DNA of 21,358 nt from CAZRHH01 sp964599885 (GTDB lineage Bacteria > Chloroflexota > Dehalococcoidia > DSTF01 > JACRBR01). The DNA lies in assembly GCA_964599885.1 (NCBI GenBank), contig CAZRHH010000054.1:1-21358 (forward strand), given 5' to 3'. The first letter of the stretch is position 1; every line of letters starts with the position of its first letter. A model generated the notes under the pieces. It did no database searches. It worked only from the letters and a program-made list of their open reading frames with translations, and was not told the origin of the DNA. Made by a program: the position numbers and the translations under genes. This document shows positions 7,115 through 14,022 of this stretch, piece after piece.

Positions 7115-8281
7115 TTATGGCAGATACCCGAGCGGGTTCACGCGCACGCCGTTATCGATCACTTCGAAGTGCAGATGCGTGCCGGTGGAGTAGCCGGTAT
7201 CACCGATGATGCCGATCTGTTCACCCTGCGACACGCTGGCTCCCTGCGACACGGACACCGAGCTCAAGTGCGCGTACAGCGTCTCGATGCCTTCCGGGCT
7301 GACGATGACGACGTACAGACCGTACGAACAGCAGGCGTTACCGCCGGCGAAGACGACGGTACCGGATGTCGCCGCGCCAATCGCCGCACCGCCCAGATTG
7401 AACCCGTCGATGTCGATACCGAGCGGGTGCCCGGAGCTGTAATAGCTGGAGATCGGTCCCGGCAGCGGCCAGATCAGACCGGAACCGGACGACGGTCCGC
7501 CGGCGACGATTCCGCCGCCGCCGTCGTCTCCGCCGCTCGACGAATCGTCGTCGCTGCTGGCGGGTGGCGCGTCGAGCACACCATCGTTCTCAGAGTCGTC
7601 GGATCCCGCTTCGGGCGCGGGCTCGGGGGCAGGGGCTTCGGCCGGCAGTGGCCGCCCGCCGGCGACGTACACAAGCTGCGCCTCGGTGATGTCGTCCGCC
7701 GACTCGATGCCGTTCGCGGCGAAGCCGGTGATCACTTCCGTATCCACGTCGTAGCGCGCGGCGATGTCACTGAGCGTGTCGCCGAGGCGGACCTCGTGGA
7801 GAATGCCGTTTCCGGCCGGCACGATGATCCACTGCCCCAGCGTCAGGAAGTCGGAGTCCTGGATCTCGACATTGTTGGCGGTGATGTACTCCGCGTCGAG
7901 GCCAAAGCGTGCAGCAATCGAGCCTACCGTGTCACCGTCCTGCACCTGGTACGGCTGATACGGCGGAAGGTTCGCTTCAGGCGCGACCGACGCGGCTCGG
8001 ACGACAGCGTCCTCCTGCACGTTCGCGGGCGGCGCTGTCGGAGACACGCTGAGCGCCGCGAACTGCGCGGACTCTTCCTGGTGGCGCGCACCGACCGGTT
8101 GATCCGCCCGCAGCGTTTTGTTGATCGGTTCGTGCCGCAACACCGAATCGCTCGCGGGCGGAATGCTCGATCCGGCGCCCGGCATGGAGAGGCCGGTCAC
8201 CGGCGCGGCGAAGGCGCGTGAGCGGCCGCGGAAGCCGCCGTTAGTGATCGTTGCGTAACCTACAGCGAGAGAGATGATCAC
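7115..8281 (-). CDS. LysM-domain M23 peptidase (lysostaphin-type endopeptidase)
   Basis: A secreted or membrane-anchored cell-wall enzyme. In the 388-residue frame from the GTG at 8281 there are two LysM peptidoglycan-binding domains (about 110-156 and 160-207), an acidic Ser/Asp/Gly/Pro-rich linker (210-265) and an M23 zinc-peptidase domain (270-388). The M23 domain carries GHPLGID (His285, Asp290), YAHLS (His338) and THLHFE (His369, His371), so the catalytic set is complete. It would cleave peptide cross-links in peptidoglycan. The GTG falls inside the hydrophobic anchor (LLLVIISLAVGYATI), so the true N-terminus is almost certainly further upstream; see 8282-8416. A Cys pair (NACCSYG, 315-321) may be a disulfide. 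Confidence 0.9.
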   Translation of the reverse strand: MIISLAVGYATITNGGFRGRSRAFAAPVTGLSMPGAGSSIPPASDSVLRHEPINKTLRADQPVGARHQEESAQFAALSVSPTAPPANVQEDAVVRAASVAPEANLPPYQPYQVQDGDTVGSIAARFGLDAEYITANNVEIQDSDFLTLGQWIIVPAGNGILHEVRLGDTLSDIAARYDVDTEVITGFAANGIESADDITEAQLVYVAGGRPLPAEAPAPEPAPEAGSDDSENDGVLDAPPASSDDDSSSGGDDGGGGIVAGGPSSGSGLIWPLPGPISSYYSSGHPLGIDIDGFNLGGAAIGAATSGTVVFAGGNACCSYGLYVVIVSPEGIETLYAHLSSVSVSQGASVSQGEQIGIIGDTGYSTGTHLHFEVIDNGVRVNPLGYLP

Positions 8282-8416
8282 GAGCAGCAGACCGTGAAGG
8301 ATTGGTCTGTGCGATGGACGCGCCTTACGCGTGTGCGCAAAGGGAAGGTCTATGTGGCCGGGGTGGAATCGCGCTCGTCGATCCTTGAATGAGCGCGGGC
8401 TGAGCGTGCCCCTGAT
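8282..8416 (-). other. in-frame N-terminal extension of the M23 peptidase, candidate ATC start
   Basis: The frame stays open for 45 codons upstream of the GTG at 8281, up to a TAG at 8432-8434. It would add IRGTLSPRSFKDRR, a basic segment, and the missing first half of the membrane anchor (ILHGLLLV), giving about 433 residues. There is no ATG, GTG or TTG in this stretch. Its first codons after the stop carry a perfect AGGAGG (8425-8430) eight bases before an ATC codon (8414-8416). ATC as a start, a mutated ATG, or a single-base sequence error are the alternatives. Confidence 0.6.
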
Positions 8417-8424
8417 GCTCGGTG

Positions 8425-8430
8425 CCTCCT
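8425..8430 (-). promoter_or_regulatory. perfect Shine-Dalgarno without a canonical start codon
   Basis: AGGAGG on the minus strand, eight bases before the ATC codon at 8416. The spacing is right for initiation and no other ATG/GTG/TTG follows within a usable distance in any frame that continues into a gene. Confidence 0.6.
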
Positions 8431-8528
8431 GCTAAGCGGCCGGCGCACTCCCCACGCGCCATGCCAACGCAAAACCCACGCCACGTGGGCTATGGCCGCC
8501 AAGCTCTCGCCTGGTCGCCTCGCGGGCT

Positions 8529-8534
8529 AGTGTA
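8529..8534 (-). promoter_or_regulatory. possible -10 element for the M23 peptidase gene
   Basis: TACACT on the minus strand would give a leader of about 105 bases before the AGGAGG site. A TTGACA at 8543-8548 lies only eight bases upstream, too close to act as its -35; a TTGCAT further up is spaced 19 bases. Tentative. Confidence 0.25.
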
Positions 8535-8659
8535 CCCCACGATGTCAAGATTGATGCAACCCTGCCGCTTTACATATCGTGCAGATAACAGCGCTTCTGG
8601 TGGGGTTGTCGCGCGTTTGTCACATACATTCTCCCCAATCCCCACCGTTCCACCGCCCT

Positions 8660-8665
8660 TATAAT
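8660..8665 (+). promoter_or_regulatory. -10 box of the obg-nadD promoter
   Basis: A perfect TATAAT, 35 bases before the TTG start of obg, in an otherwise GC-rich divergent region. No matching TTGACA is visible at 16-18 bases upstream. The leader would be about 30 bases. Confidence 0.5.
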
Positions 8666-8700
8666 GATCGTGATCCCTACAAGATCGGAATACCAGCAAT

Positions 8701-9960
8701 TTGATTGACCACGCAGAGATCCACGTCAAAGCGGGTGATGGTGGACACGGCCTGATCAGCTTCCACCGTGAGAAGTTCGTCACCCGCGGCGGTCCAGACG
8801 GCGGTGATGGCGGCCGGGGCGGCAGTGTTGTGCTGGTTGCGGACCGCGCGGTGAACGGTCTCGGCCAGTATCGCTACAAGCGCAATCATGCGGCCGCGCC
8901 CGGCGGTAACGGCGCGGCGAAGCAGAAGCACGGTAAGAACGGACGCGAATTGCTCCTGCCGGTGCCCCCAGGGACGATCATCCGTTCCGACGGCGAGATC
9001 ATCGGCGATCTGACACACGAGGGCGACCGGCTGGTGTTGGCACAAGGCGGCCGTGGCGGGCGTGGCAACCAACACTTCGCGTCGCCGAGCAACCAGGCGC
9101 CGCGCATCTCCGAGACCGGGCAGCGCGGCGAAGAACGGAGCGTCCACCTCGAACTAAAACTGCTCTCCGATGTCGGCCTCGCCGGCCTGCCGAACGCCGG
9201 CAAGTCAACACTGCTCAGCGCCGTCTCTCGCGCGACGCCAAAGATCGCCGCATACCCGTTCACGACGCTCGAACCGCACCTCGGCGTCGTCGAAGCGGGC
9301 TACGACTCCTACGTGATGGCCGACATCCCGGGCCTGATCGAGGGCGCGCACGAAGGCGCCGGCCTCGGGCTCGAATTCCTGCGCCACGTCGAACGCACGT
9401 TGTTGCTGATTCACGTCGTCGATGCGTCGCAGCCGGATCCGGCGCACGACATCGCCGTCATCGACAACGAACTGACGTCGTACTCGCCTGAACTCGCGCA
9501 GCGGCCGCAGATCCTCGCGTTCAACAAGATGGACGTGCCCGAGGCCGAAGCACGGCGCGGAGAACTCGAAGAGCTGGCCAAGCGCCTCGGGCGGCCGTAC
9601 CGCTTCATCTCCGCGGCGGGACGCATCGGCACCGACGATCTGGCAAAGCTGGCGTTCGAGCGCCTGCAGCGGCTGCGCGAAGATCTGCCGCCGCCGGCGA
9701 CGGAGCCGGGCATCGAGGTGTTGCGGCCGCAGCCACAGGGCCCTCGCTTCACGATAGAGCGGGAGAACGAGGCATATCGCGTCGTCGGCGAACAACCCGT
9801 CGTGCTGGTCGAGATGATGGCGCTGCAGTCCGATGAATCGCGCGCCGAGGCTATGCGGCGTCTCGGGCGCATGGGCGTCGTCGCCGCGCTCCGTCGCGCC
9901 GGCGCGCGCGAGGGCGATCCCGTGCGGTTCGGCGATATCGAACTCCGGTGGGAAGAGTGA
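8701..9960 (+). CDS. obg: GTPase Obg/CgtA, ribosome assembly
   Basis: A 419-residue Obg GTPase that acts in late 50S assembly and stringent-response signalling. The glycine-rich Obg fold covers residues 1-158 (VKAGDGGHGLISF, GGPDGGDGGRGG, APGGNG, GGRGGRGNQHF). The G domain follows: G1 GLPNAGKS (162-169), G2 YPFTT (185-189), G3 DIPG (208-211), G4 NKMD (275-278) and G5 SAA (304-306). The C-terminal OCT domain spans about 342-417. The start is TTG at 8701, which gives the family-standard opening IDHAEIHVKAGDGG; only a weak GGA precedes it. The stop overlaps the nadD start (GTGA), indicating translational coupling. obg is often linked with nadD and rsfS; rsfS is not here. Confidence 0.97.
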   Translation: MIDHAEIHVKAGDGGHGLISFHREKFVTRGGPDGGDGGRGGSVVLVADRAVNGLGQYRYKRNHAAAPGGNGAAKQKHGKNGRELLLPVPPGTIIRSDGEIIGDLTHEGDRLVLAQGGRGGRGNQHFASPSNQAPRISETGQRGEERSVHLELKLLSDVGLAGLPNAGKSTLLSAVSRATPKIAAYPFTTLEPHLGVVEAGYDSYVMADIPGLIEGAHEGAGLGLEFLRHVERTLLLIHVVDASQPDPAHDIAVIDNELTSYSPELAQRPQILAFNKMDVPEAEARRGELEELAKRLGRPYRFISAAGRIGTDDLAKLAFERLQRLREDLPPPATEPGIEVLRPQPQGPRFTIERENEAYRVVGEQPVVLVEMMALQSDESRAEAMRRLGRMGVVAALRRAGAREGDPVRFGDIELRWEE

Positions 9961-10547
9961 GGGTTGGCGTCCTCGGCGGCACGTTTGATCCCGTACACAA
10001 CGGCCACTTGGCGCTCGGCGAGGCGGCGAAGCGCGAGCTAACGCTCGATACCGTGCTCCTCATTCCGGCGGGCGAACCGTGGCGCAAGAGCGACAGACAG
10101 ATCACTCCCGCCGAACACCGCCTTGCGATGCTGCGTCTTGCTGTCGACGGCAACGCGTCGTTCGGCATCTCGGACATCGAACTGCGGCGCGAGGGCGCGA
10201 CGTACACCGCCGACACGCTCGAGGCGCTCGCGGCGGAACGGCTCGATGACGCGTTCTGGTTCATCATCGGCGCCGATGCGCTGGCCGACCTGCCGAACTG
10301 GCACGAGCCGCAGCGCATCGTCAAACACGCCACACTCGCCGTCGCCCCGCGCGAAGGCCACGAACTGGATCTCAGTGCGTTGGAGGCGGCGGGCATTGCC
10401 GGCGACCGCGTAGTCACCTTCGTGATGCCCGCGATCGATATCTCGTCGAGTGATGTTCGTGCCCGGATCGCCGCACGCGAGCGCGTCGACGATCTGCTGC
10501 CGGCGGGCGTCGCGGAGTACATCAGCGCGCACGGCCTGTATGGGTGA
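9957..10547 (+). CDS. nadD: nicotinate-nucleotide adenylyltransferase
   Basis: A 196-residue enzyme that joins nicotinate mononucleotide and ATP to form deamido-NAD in NAD synthesis. The nucleotidyltransferase signature GGTFDPVHNGH (7-17; His14, His17) and the C-terminal ISSSDVR (162-168) are both present. FIIGADALADLPNWHEP (103-119) is the usual substrate-site segment. The GTG at 9957 overlaps the obg stop at 9958-9960 and gives the standard MRVGVLGGTFDP start, with GGTGGGAA just upstream as ribosome-binding site. A GTG three codons earlier is possible but less likely. It is cotranscribed with obg. Confidence 0.96.
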   Translation: MRVGVLGGTFDPVHNGHLALGEAAKRELTLDTVLLIPAGEPWRKSDRQITPAEHRLAMLRLAVDGNASFGISDIELRREGATYTADTLEALAAERLDDAFWFIIGADALADLPNWHEPQRIVKHATLAVAPREGHELDLSALEAAGIAGDRVVTFVMPAIDISSSDVRARIAARERVDDLLPAGVAEYISAHGLYG

Positions 10548-10590
10548 GTGAGAGTTAAGTACGCGGCCGGTTGGCGTAGGTGTGCAATAC

Positions 10591-10616
10591 CGGGGCGAAC
10601 ACGTAGGTTCGCCCCG
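10591..10616 (+). terminator. hairpin after nadD
   Basis: CGGGGCGAAC and GTTCGCCCCG form a perfect 10-bp stem with a six-base loop, 44 bases after the nadD stop and between converging genes. There is no U-run on either side, so it may need Rho or act simply as a 3'-end stabiliser. Confidence 0.5.
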
Positions 10617-10690
10617 CCCGAGGAACCTATTCGAACCCTTGAGGCGCTTGGCGTAGCACAAGTCATCAGTCTCCACCGATCACCCCTCAT

Positions 10691-10717
10691 CATCTGCGAC
10701 ATCTGCGACATCTGCGG
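10691..10717. repeat. three 9-bp direct repeats
   Basis: CATCTGCGA twice and CATCTGCGG once, in tandem, just downstream of the stop of the DUF2325-like gene. No function evident. Confidence 0.6.
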
Positions 10718-10724
10718 ATAGTCC

Positions 10725-11414
10725 CTACCCGGCGTAACTCCGGATGATCTCGCGGCACAACGCCTCGATCCCCCGCTTGGACGTCGTGATGATGCGCACG
10801 TGATCCGGCGGATCGTCGGTATACAGATTGCTCACCGCATGTCGCAGCGGCGTCGAGCCCCAGATGACGACGAGCTGCGCGCGGTTCATGTTGGCGATCG
10901 CGTCCTTCTGCGAGTGCGATGCGCGCATGCCATCGACGAACTCGAGCGACAGACCGTCGAACGTCAGCAGTTGCGCCAGCTCCTGCTGTTGCGGCGCCGT
11001 GCCGCCGACGACGAGCAAGCGCGAAATGCGATGCGACCGCAGCGTGCGCGCACAGGCGATCGCCGCTCGCCGGTTGTTCGAGCCGCCGCACACCTCGCAA
11101 CGCGCCGCGGACGTGACGACGGGCTCGCGTTTCGGGCCAGCCGTCCTGCGTGACAGCAGCGCGCACTCGTCGGAGCAGACGCGCGCCAGGCCGCCGAGAA
11201 TCGTCGCCTCGGCGCGTTCCCGTTTCGATGCGGCGATGCCTTGCTTGCCGCCGCTCGTCAGTCCGGCTGCCGCGAGCAACGTGCGGGCGTGGCGGATCGC
11301 CGCCGGCGTGTCGTAGCCAAGCTCGCGCAGCCAGCGGTCGATCTGGAGCGTGTCCGCCGTATGCGCCGCGCCCACGACGGCGCCAGCGCCCACGGTCCGC
11401 TTCGCCTTCGCCAT
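10725..11414 (-). CDS. DUF2325-like domain protein with cysteine motif
   Basis: A 229-residue protein of uncertain function. The N-terminal half is helical and basic; it contains CSDEC and, near residue 110, RCEVCGGSNNRRA, a zinc-finger-like pair. The C-terminal half looks like a DUF2325 Rossmann-type domain: ISRLLVVGGTAPQQQELAQL, then LEFVDGMRASH, NRAQLVVIWGSTPLRHAVSN and VRIITTSKRGIEALCREII. DUF2325 proteins are poorly characterised and have been suggested to bind metal or nucleic acid. The ATG at 11414 has GGAG five bases upstream; a longer frame to 11576 would run through the CCCCAGT repeat and is rejected. A TAGAAT sits 31 bases upstream as a likely -10. Confidence 0.65.
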   Translation of the reverse strand: MAKAKRTVGAGAVVGAAHTADTLQIDRWLRELGYDTPAAIRHARTLLAAAGLTSGGKQGIAASKRERAEATILGGLARVCSDECALLSRRTAGPKREPVVTSAARCEVCGGSNNRRAAIACARTLRSHRISRLLVVGGTAPQQQELAQLLTFDGLSLEFVDGMRASHSQKDAIANMNRAQLVVIWGSTPLRHAVSNLYTDDPPDHVRIITTSKRGIEALCREIIRSYAG

Positions 11415-11445
11415 CGCAGCTCCGTTCGCTGCCCCGCCGTCGCCA

Positions 11446-11451
11446 ATTCTA
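11446..11451 (-). promoter_or_regulatory. probable -10 element of the DUF2325-like gene
   Basis: TAGAAT on the minus strand, 31 bases before the ATG, with a GGAG ribosome-binding site between. No clear -35. The same CTAGAATTG string occurs ahead of the sensor kinase gene. Confidence 0.4.
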
Positions 11452-11497
11452 GGCTGGGCGGCTGGGGAGCAGGAATCGGGGATTGGGAGCGTTATCT

Positions 11498-11539
11498 CCC
11501 CAGTCCCCAGTCCCCAGTCCCCAGTCCCCAGTACCCAGT
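11498..11539. repeat. CCCCAGT heptamer tandem repeat in divergent promoter region
   Basis: Five perfect CCCCAGT units (11498, 11505, 11512, 11519 and 11526) and a sixth ACCCAGT. The array fills much of the 136-base gap between two divergent genes and ends 11 bases before the hydrolase start. It matches the heptamer class known as STRR1 in filamentous cyanobacteria. A two-unit relic (CGGGACTGGGGACT) is at 624-637. Confidence 0.85.
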
Positions 11540-11544
11540 ACACT
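11539..11544 (+). promoter_or_regulatory. possible -10 element, leaderless alpha/beta hydrolase
   Basis: TACACT ends six bases before the ATG at 11551, with no ribosome-binding site, so a leaderless transcript is the simplest reading. The -35 region would fall inside the CCCCAGT array. Confidence 0.3.
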
Positions 11545-11550
11545 AGCCCA

Positions 11551-12339
11551 ATGCCGTACGCCCCGATCGGTGACACGAGCCTGTATTACGAGATGCATGG
11601 CCCCAAGCCGGGCGCGGCGCCCGCGATCGTCTTCGCCCATGGCATCGGCGGTAACCACCTGTCGTGGTGGCAGCAGGTCCCGTACTTTCGCGACGCGTAC
11701 ACATGCGTCCTGTTCGATCATCGTGGATTCGGGCTATCGGTTGATGATGGACCCGATCCCGTCGGCGCAACGTTCACCGACGATCTGCGCGCGCTGCTCG
11801 ATCATCTCGGCATCGAACGGACGCAACTCGTCGCGCAGTCGATGGGCGGTTGGACGTGTTTGGGCTTTGCGCTGCGGTATCCGGAGCGGGTCGGGCGCCT
11901 GGTGATGTGCGGTACGCACGGCGGCATCAAGACCGGCGCCATCACGGCGGCGTGGGCGGCCTCGCGCGCGCTCGCGGCGCTGCCCCCCGGCGTGCATCCG
12001 GCGGCAGGCGAGCGCATGTGGCGCGAGCAACCGGCGTTGCACTTCCTCTATATGGAGATCGCGGCGCAGAATCCAGAGCGTTCGGCGCAACAGATGGGCG
12101 CCATTATGTCGGCCATCGGCTCGACCGACCTGTCCGCGCTTGGCGCGCTGAACGCTCCGACGCTCTTCATCAGCCCGGACGAGGACATCGTCATCCCCCC
12201 GGCGGTCATCGAGCAGGCGGCCGCGCTCGTCTCGGGCGCAGAGCTCGCGCGGATTCCGGCGGCGGGTCACTCGGCGTACTTTGAACGCGCCGAGAACTGT
12301 AACATCCTGATCCGGGGTTTCCTGGAGGGCTCGAACTAG
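11551..12339 (+). CDS. alpha/beta hydrolase
   Basis: A 262-residue alpha/beta hydrolase-fold enzyme. Visible are the oxyanion HGIGGNHLSWW (30-40), the strand-turn LFDHRGFGLS (54-63), the nucleophile elbow AQSMGG with Ser97, an acidic residue in FISPDEDIVIP (Asp210 or nearby) and the catalytic His240 in AAGHSAYFE. The arrangement resembles carboxylesterases, 3-oxoadipate enol-lactonases and similar enzymes, but the substrate is unknown. ATG 11551 is chosen because the protein opens with a normal first strand; upstream in-frame sequence is translated repeat. It diverges from the DUF2325-like gene. Confidence 0.9.
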   Translation: MPYAPIGDTSLYYEMHGPKPGAAPAIVFAHGIGGNHLSWWQQVPYFRDAYTCVLFDHRGFGLSVDDGPDPVGATFTDDLRALLDHLGIERTQLVAQSMGGWTCLGFALRYPERVGRLVMCGTHGGIKTGAITAAWAASRALAALPPGVHPAAGERMWREQPALHFLYMEIAAQNPERSAQQMGAIMSAIGSTDLSALGALNAPTLFISPDEDIVIPPAVIEQAAALVSGAELARIPAAGHSAYFERAENCNILIRGFLEGSN

Positions 12340-12694
12340 GTTCAGGCGAGCTTCGGAGGATCGGCCCGACGCAGCTCCGCCGGGCGGCGAGAAGTGCCCT
12401 GAAGGGGTTGGCAACCACGGCCCACTGTTGTAGGGTAGCGTCGCTGGGTGGCCCAGCCAACGTCTACAGACCGTGACCCCGTCGTTACCGAAAGACTCGA
12501 TTCGCGCGCCCGCGTGGCCTCGCGCCTCGAACCATTGGCGCGCACCGGGCGGGGGCGCCCACACAAGGATGGCGGTTGCTTTCTTTCCCACTCCGGGTCG
12601 TTTTTCACGGGCAATGCGCCCCGAATACTAACTCCAGTGGCATCGCCGCAACAGACTCGCTCGCTTCGTCCGATTCTGGACTTGGAGGAGGAGC
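12340..12694 (+). other. 355-base stretch without a convincing gene; possible leader of the CAP-domain gene
   Basis: Reading frames here (for example minus 12342-12614 and plus from 12448) give low-complexity, Arg/Pro-rich proteins with no family resemblance, and codon use unlike the neighbours. The stretch is rich in local inverted repeats and G/C runs (AAGGGGTTGGCAACC, GTAGGGTAGCG, GGGGGCGCCC) and ends in a strong GGAGGAGGAG ribosome-binding site. It may be a structured leader RNA, but I recognise no known riboswitch with confidence. Confidence 0.3.
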
Positions 12695-13204
12695 GTGTTG
12701 ACCACGGAGAAGCTACGGCAACGATCGCGCATGATGCCCGTGCTGGCAGCGCTGTTTGGCTTTGCCGCCCTCCTGCTGATGACCGGCTGTGCCGTCGAGG
12801 TGCAGGCCGAAGTCAAGACCCTCTCCGGCATCAACGCCATCCGCCAGCAGTCGGGCCTGCCGCCGCTGGCGCCCGACGCCGGGCTGACGAGCGTCGCCCG
12901 CGCCCGCAGTGCCGATATGGCTGCGCTCGGCTACTTCGGCCACAACCCGCCCGGCGGCTGCAACTACGTCTGCATCATGGACACACAGGCGGTCCCGCAC
13001 GCCTACGCCGGCGAGAACATCGCCTGGAACACGTGGGACTGGGCGCAGACCGCCGACGTGGCCGTGGATATGTGGCACAACAGCCCGCCGCACATGCAGA
13101 ACATCCTCAATTGCCACTACGAACGCTTCGGCGCCGGCGCCGTCAGGGCGCGCGATGGCAAGGTCTACTTCACGATGATCTTCGAAGGCAACCGCGCCTG
13201 CTAA
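12695..13204 (+). CDS. CAP/SCP-domain lipoprotein
   Basis: A 169-residue exported protein with a CAP (SCP/PR-1, YkwD-like) domain. Residues 1-31 are a lipoprotein signal peptide: a basic start, hydrophobic VLAALFGFAALLL and lipobox MTG-Cys32. The CAP core shows INAIRQQSGLPPLAPDAGL (46-64), FGHN (81-84; His83), AGENIAW (105-111; Glu107) and MWHNSPPHMQNIL (126-138; His133), followed by GAGAVRARDGKVYFTMIF. Bacterial CAP proteins are common and extracytoplasmic, but their biochemical role is mostly unknown. Four extra cysteines (89, 93, 140, 169) could form disulfides. The GTG at 12695 has GGAGG six bases upstream, which sets the start. Confidence 0.9.
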   Translation: MLTTEKLRQRSRMMPVLAALFGFAALLLMTGCAVEVQAEVKTLSGINAIRQQSGLPPLAPDAGLTSVARARSADMAALGYFGHNPPGGCNYVCIMDTQAVPHAYAGENIAWNTWDWAQTADVAVDMWHNSPPHMQNILNCHYERFGAGAVRARDGKVYFTMIFEGNRAC

Positions 13205-13369
13205 TACGTGCGATCCGCCGCGCCTGACTGCGGCGCTGTGGTCGCGGCCTTTCCTTCCGGCGAACGCTCGCGCCGCGCAATCCCAATCCTCATTGTGTAT
13301 TGACGCTCTCCGCACGTGGTGCAACCATGTGCGCCTGTTTCCCCGTTCACGCAGACATGGAGGTTCGTC

Positions 13370-13930
13370 GTGAAAATCGCAGGCCACGTTGCTATCGCAT
13401 CGTCGTTCGCGCGCGGGCATGCTCGCGCGTTGTTGATCCTGGCGGGAGCCGTCGGTCTCGCGCTGGTCGTCAGCAGCGGCGCCGGTAGCGCCGATTCGTC
13501 GAAGACGGTCGAGACGAAGGGAAAGCTGAGCTTCCAGGAGAACGTGTTCGTCCGATCGACGCAGCGCTTCTCGCCCGGCCGCATCAGCATCGAGAGCGGC
13601 GCGCAGCTTACGTTCGTCCACGACGATGACACAGCCGACCCGCACACGGTGACAATCCTGCTCGAGGAAGATCTGCCCGATACGGTCGATGAAGCGTTCT
13701 CGTGTGAAACATGTCCGGACGCCGGCGGGCAGCATTTCCCGGACGCCGGCCCGCCTGTCGCCGTCGTCGAAGCCGCAGGCTCCGCGCCCGGCCTCGATGC
13801 CGTCGGCGATTCGCTGCTGTTCTTCGAAGACGAATCGATCACGACGACGGTCTCCGCGCCGTCGGGCTCCGACCTGTACTACGTCTGCATCATCCACGGC
13901 TGGATGCAAGGCGAGATCCGCGTGCGCTAG
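13370..13930 (+). CDS. secreted cupredoxin-like copper protein
   Basis: A 186-residue protein with an N-terminal export signal (hydrophobic 19-36, then a SSGAGSA-type cleavage region near 41) and a plastocyanin-like beta-sandwich. The type 1 copper ligands can be assigned: His92 in TADPHTVTI, and Cys173, His176 and Met179 in YYVCIIHGWMQGEI. An insertion between the ligand halves carries a CETC motif (112-115) and a Gly/Pro-rich loop, unusual for a small cupredoxin. It probably carries electrons outside the membrane; the partner is not evident. The GTG at 13370 has GGAGG six bases upstream (13359-13363); a longer frame to 13316 lacks support. Confidence 0.85.
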   Translation: MKIAGHVAIASSFARGHARALLILAGAVGLALVVSSGAGSADSSKTVETKGKLSFQENVFVRSTQRFSPGRISIESGAQLTFVHDDDTADPHTVTILLEEDLPDTVDEAFSCETCPDAGGQHFPDAGPPVAVVEAAGSAPGLDAVGDSLLFFEDESITTTVSAPSGSDLYYVCIIHGWMQGEIRVR

Positions 13931-13944
13931 CGCGCGGCGCCGAG

Positions 13945-14018
13945 CAGAGAACAGAGACCAAAGAACAGAGGCCGCGCGAACTTGCGCGGCCTCTTCTGCT
14001 CTCTGTTCTCTGTTCTGC
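13945..14018. repeat. inverted pair of AGAACAG / CTGTTCT heptamer repeats
   Basis: Copies of CAGAGAA-type units on the left and TTCTCTG-type units on the right flank the hairpin stem, so the repeat family has been built into the terminator. Related units occur at 4655-4683 and 6235-6264. Confidence 0.55.
13967..13994. terminator. bidirectional hairpin terminator between converging genes
   Basis: AGAGGCCGCGC and GCGCGGCCTCT pair as an 11-bp stem with loop GAACTT. The flanks extend it imperfectly: AGAACAGAG-type repeats at 13945-13970 face CTCTGTTCT-type repeats at 13995-14018. It lies between the cupredoxin stop (13930) and the DAHP synthase stop (14023) and could end both transcripts. Confidence 0.65.
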
Positions 14019-14022
14019 GGCG

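Noticed and set aside
7082..8221. 379-codon plus-strand frame
   Set aside because: Antisense of the M23 peptidase, whose LysM and zinc-site motifs are unambiguous.
10620..10645. GGGTTCGAATAGG on the minus strand, like a tRNA T-loop
   Set aside because: No acceptor or anticodon stems fit around it; not a tRNA.
8524..11549. Shared 12-mer GTACACTAGCCC before the M23 and hydrolase genes
   Set aside because: A shared 12-mer is expected by chance in a window of this size, so only the -10-like part is kept as tentative.
12342..12614. 90-codon minus-strand frame in the gap before the CAP gene
   Set aside because: No ribosome-binding site, Arg/Pro-rich, no recognised domain; not supported as a gene.
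12713..13909. 398-codon minus-strand frame
   Set aside because: Antisense to the CAP and cupredoxin genes and to their gap; both sense genes have signal peptides, ribosome-binding sites and active-site residues.
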